A stretch of DNA of 64,000 nucleotides from Saccharopolyspora erythraea NRRL 2338 (GTDB taxonomy: Bacteria > Actinomycetota > Actinomycetes > Mycobacteriales > Pseudonocardiaceae), in the NCBI RefSeq assembly GCF_000062885.1, contig NC_009142.1, positions 3,895,584 to 3,959,583 of the forward strand. The letters are read 5' to 3'. Position 1 is the stretch's first letter. Each line of letters opens with the position of its first letter. This document shows positions 26,661 through 35,326 of this stretch, in pieces. The translations under genes and the position numbers were made by a program. The notes under the pieces were generated by a model that ran no database searches, was not told the DNA's origin, and saw nothing but the letters and a program-made list of their open reading frames with translations.

Positions 26661-29600
26661 ATGGCCGAGTGGCTGCGGTGGCCGGTGATCCGCCAGCTGA
26701 CCGGGTCCGACCCGCTGGGTCGCGGCTCGGCGGCGCGGTCGCGGCGCACCGATGCCCTGCGTTCCCGGACCGAGGACGCCGACGGGGTCGTGCGCTCGGT
26801 CTGCCCGTACTGCGCGGTCGGCTGCGGCCAGCGCGTCTTCGTCCGCGACGGCGAAGTCACCCAGATCGAGGGTGATCCCGACTCGCCCATCAGCCGCGGC
26901 AGGCTCTGCCCGAAGGGCTCGGCGAGCCGCGAGCTGGTCACCTCGCCGTCCCGGCAGACCAGGGTGCGCTACCGCAGGCCGCACGGCACCGAGTGGGAGG
27001 ACCTCGACCTCGACACGGCGATGGACATGATCGCCGACCGGGTCCTTGCGACCCGCGACCAGACCTGGCAGGACACCGACGGCAACGGCAGGCGCCTGCG
27101 CCGCACGATGGGCATCGCGAGCCTCGGAGGAGCGACCCTCGACAACGAGGAGAACTACCTCATGAAGAAGCTCTACACCGCCCTGGGCGCGCTGCAGGTC
27201 GAGAACCAGGCCCGCATTTGACACTCCTCCACGGTTCCCGGTCTGGGGACCTCCTTCGGGCGCGGCGGCGCCACCACCTTCCAGCAGGACCTCGCCAACG
27301 CCGACTGCATCGTCATCCAGGGGTCCAACATGGCCGAGGCGCACCCGGTCGGCTTCCAGTGGGTGATGGAGGCCAAGCGGCGCGGCGCCAGGATCATCCA
27401 CGTGGACCCGAGGTTCACCCGGACCTCGGCCATGGCGCACCAGTTCGTGCCGCTGCGCGCGGGTAGCGACATCGCGTTCCTCGGCGCGCTGATCAACCAC
27501 GTGCTGACCAACGACGCCTACTTCCACGACTACGTCGTCGCCTACACCAACGCCGCGATGATCGTCTCGGAGGAGTTCGAGGACACCGAGGATCTCGACG
27601 GGGTGTTCTCCGGCTTCGACGCCGAGGCCGGCAGCTACGACATCCAGACCTGGCAGTACGAGGGCAGCGACGCGATGTCGGCGGTCGGCGGGCACGGGCC
27701 CGAGCGGGAGCCGTCGAAGAGCCACTCGCGGGAGCGGGAGGCCAGCCGCCCCGAGCGCACCGGATCGGGCGGGCCGGTCTACCACGGGCAGCCCGAGACG
27801 GACCCGACGTTGCGGCACCCGCGGTGCGTCTTCCAGATTCTCAAGCGCCACTACGCCCGCTACACGCCGGAGATGGTCGAGGAGGTCTGCGGGGTCCCGC
27901 GCGAGCAGTTCCTCGCGGTGGCCGAGACGATCGTGGCCAACTCCGGGCGCGAACGCACGACCGCCTTCGCCTACGCGGTCGGCTGGACCCACCACACGGT
28001 CGGGGTCCAGTACATCCGGGCGGCGTCGATCCTGCAGCTCCTGCTGGGCAACATCGGCAGGCCCGGCGGCGGCATCCTCGCGCTGCGCGGGCACGCCAGC
28101 ATCCAGGGCTCCACCGACATCCCGACGCTGTTCAACCTGCTGCCCGGCTACATCCCGATGCCGCACGCCCACACCGACACCGACCTGGACGCCTTCGTGG
28201 CCCAGGACGAGTACGCCAGCGGGTACTGGGGCAACATGCGCTCCTACATCGTCAGCCTGCTCAAGGCGTGGTGGGGCGAGCACGCCACGGAGGACAACGA
28301 CTTCTGCTTCGACCGGCTGCCGCGCCTGACCGGCGACCACGGCTCCTTCCAGACCGTGATCGACCAGATCGAGGGCAAGGTCAAGGGCTACTTCGTCATC
28401 GGCGAGAACCCCGCGGTGGGCACCGCCAACGCGCGCCAGCAGCGGCTGGGGCTGGCCAACCTGGACTGGCTCGTGGTGCGCGACCTGAACATGATCGAGA
28501 CCGCCACCTTCTGGAAGGACGGCCCGGAGATCGAGAACGGCGAGACGGCTCCGGAGGACATCGGCACCGAGGTGTTCTTCCTGCCCGCCGCCGCCCACAC
28601 CGAGAAGGACGGCACGTTCACCAACACCCAGCGGCTGCTGCAGTGGCACCACAAGGCGGTGGAGCCCAAGGAGGATCAGCGCAGCGACCTGTGGTTCTAC
28701 TACCACCTCGGCCGCAAGCTCCGCGAGAAGCTGCGCACCGCCGAACGCACCACCGAGCTGCGCGAACGCGACCGGGCGCTGCTGGAGCTGACCTGGGACT
28801 ACCCGACCGAGGGCGAGCTCGACGAGCCGAGCGCGGCGGCGGTGCTGCGCGAGATCAACGGCTTCGGCCCGGACGGGTCGCTGTCCAGCTACACCCAGCT
28901 GCGCAGCGACGGATCCACCCGCTGCGGGTGCTGGATCTACTGCGGTGTCTTCGCCGACGGCGTCAACCAGTCCGCGCGGCGCAAGCCGGGCCGCGAGCAG
29001 AGCCCGGTCGCACCGGAGTGGGGCTGGGCCTGGCCGGCCAACCGGCGGATCATCTACAACCGCGCCTCGGCCGACCCCGCAGGCAGGCCCTGGAGCGAGC
29101 GCAAGGCCTACGTCTGGTGGGACGAGGCGCGCGGCGAGTGGACCGGCCACGACGTGCCGGACTTCGACAAGGGCAAGCGCCCGGACTACGTGCCGCCCGA
29201 AGGCGCCGTCGGACCCGACGGCATCTCCGGCACGGACCCGTTCATCATGCAGAGCGACGGCCGCGGGTGGCTCTACGTGCCCGCCGGACTCGTCGACGGC
29301 CCGCTGCCCGCGCACTACGAGCCGCAGGAGTCGCCGCTGTCCAACCGGCTGCACACCCACCAGCAGCGCAACCCGGCGCGCCAGGTGTACTCGCGGCCGG
29401 AGAACCGCTACCAGCCCAGCGGCGACGAACCGGGCGCGGAGGTCTACCCGTACGTGTTCACCACCTTCCGGCTCACCGAGCACCACACCGCGGGCGGGAT
29501 GAGCCGCTGGCTGGCGCACCTGTCGGAGCTGGCGCCGGCGATGTTCCTGGAGGTCTCCCCGGAGCTGGCCGCCGAACGCGGCCTGGAGCACCTGGGCTGG

Positions 29601-29960
29601 GCGACGGTCGTCACCGCGCGCAGCGCCATCGAGGGCCGCGTGCTGGTGACCCCGCGGATGCGTCCGCTGCGCCTCGGGGGCCGCACGATCCACCAGATCG
29701 GGATCCCGTGGCACTGGGGGTCCAACGGCCTGACCACCGGCGACGCGGCCAACGAGCTGATCAACGTGGCGCTGGACCCCAACGTGCACATCATGGAGAC
29801 CAAGGCGGGCACCTGCGACATCCGTCCCGGCCGGCGACCGCGGGGCCCGGAGCTGGCCAGGTTCGTCGAGGACTACCGCAGGCGGGCGGGCATCACCGAG
29901 CTCACCGGCACCGAGTACTCCGACGACCCGCGGCGCACCGGCGAAGGACGAGGGGAGTGA
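26661..29960 (+). CDS. Selenocysteine-containing formate dehydrogenase, alpha subunit
   Basis: A 1,099-residue molybdopterin oxidoreductase read through an in-frame TGA at 27219-27221 as Sec187 (NQARI-U-HSSTVPGLGTSFGRGGAT). Both sides of the TGA are clearly one protein: the first part has the 4Fe-4S motif VCPYCAVGCGQ...GRLCPKGSAS and the rest the MoCo domains (GNIGRPGGGILALRGHASIQG, VVRDLNMIETATFW). It oxidises formate to CO2. The ATG at 26661 follows GAGGAG at 6 nt. Unlike E. coli FdnG there is no twin-arginine signal. It overlaps the beta gene by GTGA. If the TGA were read as stop it would look like two truncated ORFs. Confidence 0.95.
27219..27251 (+). promoter_or_regulatory. UGA(Sec) codon and bacterial SECIS hairpin
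   Basis: Eleven nucleotides after the TGA, GGTTCCC (27233-27239) pairs with GGGGACC (27245-27251) around the loop GGTCT. The outer bases and GGUCU loop resemble the E. coli fdhF SECIS upper stem, and the spacing from UGA fits SelB recognition. The hairpin lies within coding sequence. Confidence 0.9.
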
Positions 29961-30868
29961 CGGCAGTGACCGACAACCGGCTCAGCGGGCCGCTGGCCGA
30001 CCCCGCGGGCGATGCGGGCTACCCGGCCGACCACCCGGAACGGGTCGGGTTCTTCACCGACACCAGCGTCTGCATCGGGTGCAAGGCGTGCGAGGTCGCC
30101 TGCAAGCAGTGGAACCTGCTGCCCGAGGACGGCGTGGAGCTGACCGGCATGTCCTACGACAACACCGGTGCGCTGGGCGCGAGCACGTGGCGCCACGTCG
30201 CGTTCATCGAGCAGCACGTGGACTCCGAGGCCGCGGCTGCCGCGGCCCCGGAGTCGGTGGACCTCGGGATGCCGGGCATGGGCCCCTCGGGCGGCGACGG
30301 GTCGGTGCGCTGGCTGATGTCGTCGGACGTGTGCAAGCACTGCACCCACGCCGCGTGCCTGGACGTCTGCCCCACCGGCGCTCTCTTCCGCACCGAGTAC
30401 GGAACCGTCGTCGTCCAGGACGACGTGTGCAACGGCTGCGGGTACTGCGTGCCCGCCTGCCCCTACGGCGTGATCGACATCCGGCCCGGCGACGGCGGCG
30501 CGTTCAAGTGCACGATGTGCTACGACCGGCAGGGCGCCAGGCTGGCACCGGCGTGCGCGACGGCTTGCCCGACCGAGTCGATCCAGTACGGCCCGCTGGA
30601 GGAGCTGCGGGAGCGCGCCGCGGCCAGGGTGGACGAGCTGCACGCCCAGGGCGTGACCGAAGCCAGGCTCTACGGGCACGAGCCCGACGACGGCGTCGGC
30701 GGTGACGGCGCGTTCTTCCTGCTGCTCGACGAGCCCGAGGTCTACGGGCTGCCGCCGGACCCGGTGGTCACCACGCGGGACCTGCCGTCGATGTGGCGGT
30801 GCGCGGCGGCAGCGGCGGCCACCGGCGCCGCGCTCGTCGCGGGCTGCTTCCTGGGGAGGAAGAAGTGA
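29957..30868 (+). CDS. Formate dehydrogenase beta subunit (4 x 4Fe-4S)
   Basis: A 303-residue electron-transfer subunit. Sixteen cysteines in four clusters are visible: CIGCKACEVAC, CKHCTHAACLDVC, CNGCGYCVPAC and CTMC with CATAC. The C-terminus ends in a hydrophobic helix (WRCAAAAAATGAALVAGCFLG) and RKK, which would tether it to the membrane as in FdnH. The GTG at 29957 overlaps the alpha stop; another GTG three codons later is possible. It passes electrons from the alpha subunit to the NrfD-like protein encoded next, whose start also overlaps (GTGA). Confidence 0.94.
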   Translation: MTAVTDNRLSGPLADPAGDAGYPADHPERVGFFTDTSVCIGCKACEVACKQWNLLPEDGVELTGMSYDNTGALGASTWRHVAFIEQHVDSEAAAAAAPESVDLGMPGMGPSGGDGSVRWLMSSDVCKHCTHAACLDVCPTGALFRTEYGTVVVQDDVCNGCGYCVPACPYGVIDIRPGDGGAFKCTMCYDRQGARLAPACATACPTESIQYGPLEELRERAAARVDELHAQGVTEARLYGHEPDDGVGGDGAFFLLLDEPEVYGLPPDPVVTTRDLPSMWRCAAAAAATGAALVAGCFLGRKK

Positions 30869-31785
30869 CCGAAGTGGACACCGGCACCGACTTCCGCTCG
30901 TACTACGGCAAACCGGTGCTCAAGGAGCCGGTGTGGAAGGTCCCCGACGTCCCGGCCTACCTCTACATGGGCGGTCTGGCGGGCTCGTCGTCGACGATGG
31001 CGCTGCTGGCGGATCTCACCGGTAGGCCGGAGCTGGCGCGCAACGGCCGCATCGCCGCGGCCGCGGGCGCCGCGGCGAGCGTGGTCGCGCTGGTGCACGA
31101 CCTGGGCCGGCCGACCCGCTTCCTCAACATGCTGCGCGTTTTCAAGCCGACCTCGCCGCTGAGCGTCGGTTCGTGGATCCTGGCGCCGTTCTCCGCGCTG
31201 GCCGGCGCCGCCGCGGCGAGCGACCTCACCGGGTACCTGCCGGCGCTGGGGCGGCTGAGCGCCGGGGCGGCGGGCGTCATCGCCCCGGCGATGACCACCT
31301 ACACCGCGGTGCTGCTGGCCGACACGGCGGTGCCCGCCTGGCACGAGATGTACCGGGAGCTGCCGTTCGTCTTCGCGGGCAGCGCGGTGGCGAGCGCGGG
31401 CGGCATGGGGATGATCACCACGCCGGTGGCCCAGGCCGGGCCCGCCCGCCGGATGGCGGTGGCGGGTTCGGCGCTGGAGCTGGCCGCCACCGAGCGGATC
31501 CACCGGCGCGAGGGGATCGTCGGGGAGGTCTACGAGAAGGGGCGTGCGGGCAAGGTGCTGCGGATGGCCAAGGCCCTGACCGTGGCGGGTGCGGCCACGG
31601 CGCTGTTCGCCGGCCGCAGCAGGACGCTCGCGGTCGCCTCCGGGCTGTGCCTGACGGCCGCGGGCGTGGCCACCCGCTACGGCATCTTCGACGCCGGCCG
31701 GGTCTCGGCCCGGGATCCCCGCTACACCATCGTCCCGCAGCGCGAGCGCAAAAGCGCCGAGGAACGCCTCGGGGTGAGCAGCTAG
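30865..31785 (+). CDS. nrfD: NrfD/PsrC-type membrane subunit of formate dehydrogenase
   Basis: A 306-residue polytopic membrane protein. It begins FRSYYGKPVLKEPVWKVPDVPAYLYMGGLAGSSS, followed by about eight hydrophobic helices (AAAAGAAASVVALVHDLGR, SVGSWILAPFSALAGAAAA, AGVIAPAMTTYTAVLLADT, PFVFAGSAVASAGGM). NrfD proteins pass electrons to menaquinone without heme, replacing the cytochrome b gamma subunit of FdnI. The start overlaps the beta stop, with GGGGAGGAAG upstream. Third and last gene of the operon. Confidence 0.9.
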   Translation: MTEVDTGTDFRSYYGKPVLKEPVWKVPDVPAYLYMGGLAGSSSTMALLADLTGRPELARNGRIAAAAGAAASVVALVHDLGRPTRFLNMLRVFKPTSPLSVGSWILAPFSALAGAAAASDLTGYLPALGRLSAGAAGVIAPAMTTYTAVLLADTAVPAWHEMYRELPFVFAGSAVASAGGMGMITTPVAQAGPARRMAVAGSALELAATERIHRREGIVGEVYEKGRAGKVLRMAKALTVAGAATALFAGRSRTLAVASGLCLTAAGVATRYGIFDAGRVSARDPRYTIVPQRERKSAEERLGVSS

Positions 31786-31881
31786 GCCCGAGCATCAGCC
31801 AGGTCCCGGAACGGCGCACCGGCCGGGATGTCCGCAGTGGACGATCCCGCCGGGCAGCGCCGCTCTTCGCCACCGTGCCGG

Positions 31882-33090
31882 CTACTTCAGGTCCTTGGAG
31901 GACTTGCCGAGCAGCCTGCGCGCGATCACCAGCTGCTGGATCTGCTGCGTTCCCTCGAAGATGTCCAGGATCTTGGCGTCCCGGCTCCACTTCTCCAGCA
32001 GGCTGTTCTCGGAGTAGCCCAGCGTGCCGCACAGCTCGACGCAGCGCAGCGTCACGTCGGTGCCGGTGCGTCCCGCCTTGGCCTTGGCCATCGACGCCTG
32101 CAGCGAGTTCGGCCTGCCGTTGTCGGCCATCCACGCCGCCTGCAACGTCAGCAGGTATCCCGCCTCCCAGTCCGCCTCCAGCTCCAGGAAGGTCGCCGCG
32201 GCCGAGGACTGCCGGTGCGGCGGGCGGTCGTAGTCGGGGGCCAGACCTGCCTCGGTGAGCTTTTCCCGCGTCTCGTCCAGCGCCGCCCTGGCCACGCCGA
32301 CGGCCATCGCCGCGACAAGCGGCCGGGTGTTGTCGAAGGTCTGCATGACCCCGGCGAAGCCCTGCTCGGTGTTGATCTCCGGACTGCCGAGCAGGTTCTC
32401 CTTCGGGACCCGCACGTCGTCGAGCCGGAACTCGGCGGTGTCGGACGCGCGGATGCCGAGCTTGTGCTCCAGCCGGACCAGCTCGAATCCCGGCGTGCCC
32501 TTCTCCACGACGAACGACTTGATCGCGCCACGGCCCTTCGAGCGGTCCAGCGTCGCCCACACCACGACGGCGTCGGCGCGCTCGCCGGAGGTCACGAAGA
32601 TCTTCTGCCCGTTGAGCACGTACTCGTCGCCGTCGAGCCGGGCGGTGGTGCGGATTGCCGCGGAGTCCGAACCGCAGTCGGGCTCGGTGATGGCCATCGC
32701 CGCCCACTTGCCCGCGAAGCGCTCGAGCTGCTCGTCGTCGGCGACCGAGGCGATCGCCGCGTTGCCCAGCCCCTGCCTGGGCAGCGACAGCAGCAGCCCC
32801 ACATCGCCCCAGCACAGCTCGATCGTGCCGAGCGCGGTGGACATGTTGCCGCCGTTGCGGACCCCGTCGCCCTTGTCCGAGGCGCGCCGGACACCGCCGG
32901 CGCCGGAGGCGCCGCCCTGCCCGGAGGAATTGAGCCCGTCGAGCACCGCCGCGAGCATGTCCAGCTCGTGCGGATAGCTGTGCTCGGCGTGGTCGTACTT
33001 GCGCGAGTTGGGCCGGAATACCTCGGCCGCCGACTGCCGCGCCTGGTTCACCAGCGCGGCGAACTTCTTCGGCACTTCCAGGTTGATCAA
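31882..33090 (-). CDS. Acyl-CoA dehydrogenase, FadE23-like
   Basis: A 402-residue flavoenzyme starting MINLEVPKKFAALVNQARQ and containing RPNSRKYDHAEHSYPHELD, a pattern I associate with mycobacterial FadE23. FAD/substrate motifs are MAITEPDCGSDSAAIRTTA and FVTSGERADAVVVW. The C-terminal catalytic loop is ILDIFEGTQQIQQLVIARRLLG, with the Glu base. It is paired with the next upstream ACAD gene on the same strand, suggesting a heteromeric enzyme. The N-terminal region has a Gly/Ser-rich insertion (GLNSSGQGGASGAGG) near residue 55. Confidence 0.88.
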   Translation of the reverse strand: MINLEVPKKFAALVNQARQSAAEVFRPNSRKYDHAEHSYPHELDMLAAVLDGLNSSGQGGASGAGGVRRASDKGDGVRNGGNMSTALGTIELCWGDVGLLLSLPRQGLGNAAIASVADDEQLERFAGKWAAMAITEPDCGSDSAAIRTTARLDGDEYVLNGQKIFVTSGERADAVVVWATLDRSKGRGAIKSFVVEKGTPGFELVRLEHKLGIRASDTAEFRLDDVRVPKENLLGSPEINTEQGFAGVMQTFDNTRPLVAAMAVGVARAALDETREKLTEAGLAPDYDRPPHRQSSAAATFLELEADWEAGYLLTLQAAWMADNGRPNSLQASMAKAKAGRTGTDVTLRCVELCGTLGYSENSLLEKWSRDAKILDIFEGTQQIQQLVIARRLLGKSSKDLK

Positions 33091-33297
33091 GACGGCTCCC
33101 TAGAGCTGGTCAGGTCTGGATGTTGGGGGAGGGGAGGGGCTGGTGCGGCTGTGGCGATCCGGCCGGGGCGCAGCGCCATCGGCCGCGGGGCCAGTGGATC
33201 CGCCTGCGGGGAGGGCATCCGTTTCGGGGAGGGGAGGCTCAGTGGATCCGCCTGCGGCGGATGGTGCGGAGCGCCGTTTGAGGCTCCATCTGGAGCC
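33091..33297. repeat. Spacer with an 18-bp direct repeat
   Basis: The 207-bp gap between the two dehydrogenases holds CAGTGGATCCGCCTGCGG twice (33192-33209 and 33240-33257, 48 bp apart) in a GC-rich, G-run-rich context. No ORF. Confidence 0.55.
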
Positions 33298-33303
33298 TCA
33301 AAC
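33276..33303 (-). terminator. Perfect 13-bp hairpin at the end of the FadE24-like gene
   Basis: GTTTGAGGCTCCA and its complement are separated by two bases and overlap the stop codon (33298-33300). No T run follows, so this may be a processing or partial terminator structure within the ACAD operon. Confidence 0.5.
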
Positions 33304-34629
33304 CATCACGATTCCCTCCGCCACGCCGATGGCGCGGAGGTCGCGGTACCAGCGTTCGACGGGGTGTTCCTTGACGAAGCCGTGGCCGCCGAGCAGCTGG
33401 ACGCCGTCGCTGCCGATGGCCATGCCCTTGGCGGCGCACAGGCGGCGGGCGAGCGCGGTCTCGCGTGCGTGCGGCAGCCCCTGTTCGGCGCGGCTCGCGG
33501 CGCGGTAGGTCGCCAGCCGCATGCCCTCCAGCTCGGTGGCGATGTCGGCGACCCTGAACGCGACGCCCTGGCGGTGGCTGATCGGCTCGCCGAAGGCGAC
33601 CCGGTCGTTGACGTAGGGGATGACGTAGTCCAGCACCGCCTGCCCGGTTCCGACCGCCAGCGCGCACCACGCGATCCGAGCCGAGCGGACGCACTCCACA
33701 TAGGACTCGCGCTCGCCCAGCAGCGCCGTCGCGGGCAGGTGCACGCCGTCGAGCACGACGCGGCCCATGGCCGCACCGCGCAGCCCCATCGACGGCTCGG
33801 CCTCGATCGACAGCCCCGCGGTGCCGGACTCCACCAGGAACAGCCGGGGCGCGCCGTCGAGCTCGGCGGCCACGACGAACAGCTCCGCGTCCGCCGCGCG
33901 CGGCACCAGCGACTTGACCCCGTCCAGCACGAAGCCGCCGCCCGTGCGGCGAGCGCGCGTGCGCAGGTCGAAGGGGTCGAACAGCGGGCGCGGCTCGAGC
34001 ACGGCCAGTGCGGCCGCGGGGACGTCGTCACCGACGAACGAGGGCAGGTACTGCGCCTGTTGCGTCTCGTCGCCCCAGGCGACCAGCGCGGTGCTCACCG
34101 CCGAGGGCGCCAGGCACGACACCGCCAGGCCCATGTCGCCGTGCGCCATCGCCTCGGCCACCAGCACGCCGGTCACCGCGGAGCGTTCGTCGCCGATGCC
34201 GCCCGCCTCGCCGGGAATCCCGACGAGCGTGACGCCGAGCTCGGCGGCCTGCTGGAGCAGCCCGTCGGGCGGCGCGCACTTGGTGTCGGCGTCGGCGGCC
34301 GCCGGGCGCAGCTTCTCGGCGGCGAACTCCCGGACCGTCTGCCGGATCATCTCCTGCTCGTCGGTCGGAGTGAGGTCGAACAGGTCCTGCCGGGGCGCGG
34401 CGGGGAGGCGGGCCGGCTTGCCGCCGCGCCGGACCGCCTTGAACGAGCGGCTCGCGGCGCCCACGGTGCGGAAACCGGCCTTGGTGGTCTCGAACATCAC
34501 CCGCTCGGCGGGCTTGCGCAGGCCCAACCGGTCCACGACGCGGTTGCCGGCGAACCGGTTGAGCGCGGCGAGCGCGTACCCGATCGCGTCACGTCCCGAG
34601 CGCTGGCCGCTCAGGTTCTTCCCGCTCAT
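33298..34629 (-). CDS. Acyl-CoA dehydrogenase, FadE24-like partner
   Basis: A 443-residue protein starting MSGKNLSGQRSGRDAIGYAL, with RVVDRLGLRKPAERVMFETTKAGFR, an N-terminal pattern I recall from mycobacterial FadE24. The dehydrogenase core is clear (DLTPTDEQEMIRQTVREFA, LVGIPGEAGGIGDERSAV, GMAIGSDGVQLLGGHGFVKEHPVERWYRDLRAIGVAEG), but the usual EGTxQI catalytic loop is cut short at VAEGIVMV. With the neighbour retaining that loop, the pair fits the alpha2beta2 heteromeric ACADs of actinobacteria. The start at ATG 34629 follows GGAGG; nine further upstream codons are open. Confidence 0.87.
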   Translation of the reverse strand: MSGKNLSGQRSGRDAIGYALAALNRFAGNRVVDRLGLRKPAERVMFETTKAGFRTVGAASRSFKAVRRGGKPARLPAAPRQDLFDLTPTDEQEMIRQTVREFAAEKLRPAAADADTKCAPPDGLLQQAAELGVTLVGIPGEAGGIGDERSAVTGVLVAEAMAHGDMGLAVSCLAPSAVSTALVAWGDETQQAQYLPSFVGDDVPAAALAVLEPRPLFDPFDLRTRARRTGGGFVLDGVKSLVPRAADAELFVVAAELDGAPRLFLVESGTAGLSIEAEPSMGLRGAAMGRVVLDGVHLPATALLGERESYVECVRSARIAWCALAVGTGQAVLDYVIPYVNDRVAFGEPISHRQGVAFRVADIATELEGMRLATYRAASRAEQGLPHARETALARRLCAAKGMAIGSDGVQLLGGHGFVKEHPVERWYRDLRAIGVAEGIVMV

Positions 34630-34759
34630 CGGCGTCCTCCGGAACTCGAACAACACTTTACTTGCAAGTAATGCTACTCAGGAGTAGGTAAGGCGCCAAG
34701 GTGGGGCGCAGAATGTTGATCCGAACGGTACAAGTGCAGGTCGGCGCACTATTCTTCAA

Positions 34760-34794
34760 GTGTATGTACTCGGTGTATAGACCGTGTGTATAGT
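34760..34794. promoter_or_regulatory. Triple 13-bp-spaced repeat and -10 box before the padR gene
   Basis: GTGTATG, GTGTATAG and GTGTATAG start at 34760, 34773 and 34786, exactly 13 bp apart. The last overlaps a TATAGT -10 box (34789-34794), which is 7 nt from the ATG. This looks like a binding array for the PadR repressor on its own promoter. Confidence 0.55.
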
Positions 34795-34801
34795 CGCCGG
34801 C

Positions 34802-35326
34802 ATGTCGATCGGTCACACCTTGCTCGGGTTGCTGGAAGGCGGCTCGCGCCACGGGTACGACCTCAAGCGCGCCTACGACGAGCGCTTCGGCCACGCCAAG
34901 TCGCTGGCCTACGGGCAGGTGTACTCGACCCTCTCCCGGCTGCTGCGGGACGGTCTGGTGGCCGTCGAGGGAGTCGAGTCGGGCGAGGGGCCGGAACGCA
35001 AGCGCTACTCGATCACCGACGCGGGTGTGCGCAAGGTCGAGGAATGGCTGGCCACGCCGGAGAAACCGGTCGCCAGCCTGCAGAACACGCTCTACACCAA
35101 GCTCGTGCTGGCGATGCTCTCCGGCCGGGACGCCACCGAGGTCCTCGACTCCCAGCGGCAGGCGCACCTGGAGGTCATGCGCGACCTCACGCGGCGCAAG
35201 AACGAGGCCGAACCGGGCGAGCAGCTCGTCCTGGACTTCGCGCTCTTCCACCTCGAGGCGGACCTGCGGTGGCTCGAAGTCGCCGTGCGGCGCCTCGGTC
35301 GACTCACCAAGGAGGTTCCCTCATGA
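34802..35326 (+). CDS. PadR family transcriptional regulator
   Basis: A 174-residue PadR protein: winged HTH MSIGHTLLGLLEGGSRHGYDLKRAYDERFG...YGQVYSTLSRLLRDGLV, wing GPERKRYSITDAG, and a C-terminal helical dimerisation domain (Vir_C-like) from about residue 90. It overlaps the ABC ATPase gene by 4 bp, so it is cotranscribed with the transporter it probably represses. A longer start at 34784 would run through the -10 box; the leaderless ATG at 34802 is preferred. Confidence 0.9.
   Translation: MSIGHTLLGLLEGGSRHGYDLKRAYDERFGHAKSLAYGQVYSTLSRLLRDGLVAVEGVESGEGPERKRYSITDAGVRKVEEWLATPEKPVASLQNTLYTKLVLAMLSGRDATEVLDSQRQAHLEVMRDLTRRKNEAEPGEQLVLDFALFHLEADLRWLEVAVRRLGRLTKEVPS

Noticed and set aside
26337-27221. 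Separate truncated formate dehydrogenase N-terminal gene
   Set aside because: Upstream half overlaps selD in another frame and the downstream half continues across the UGA as one selenoprotein.
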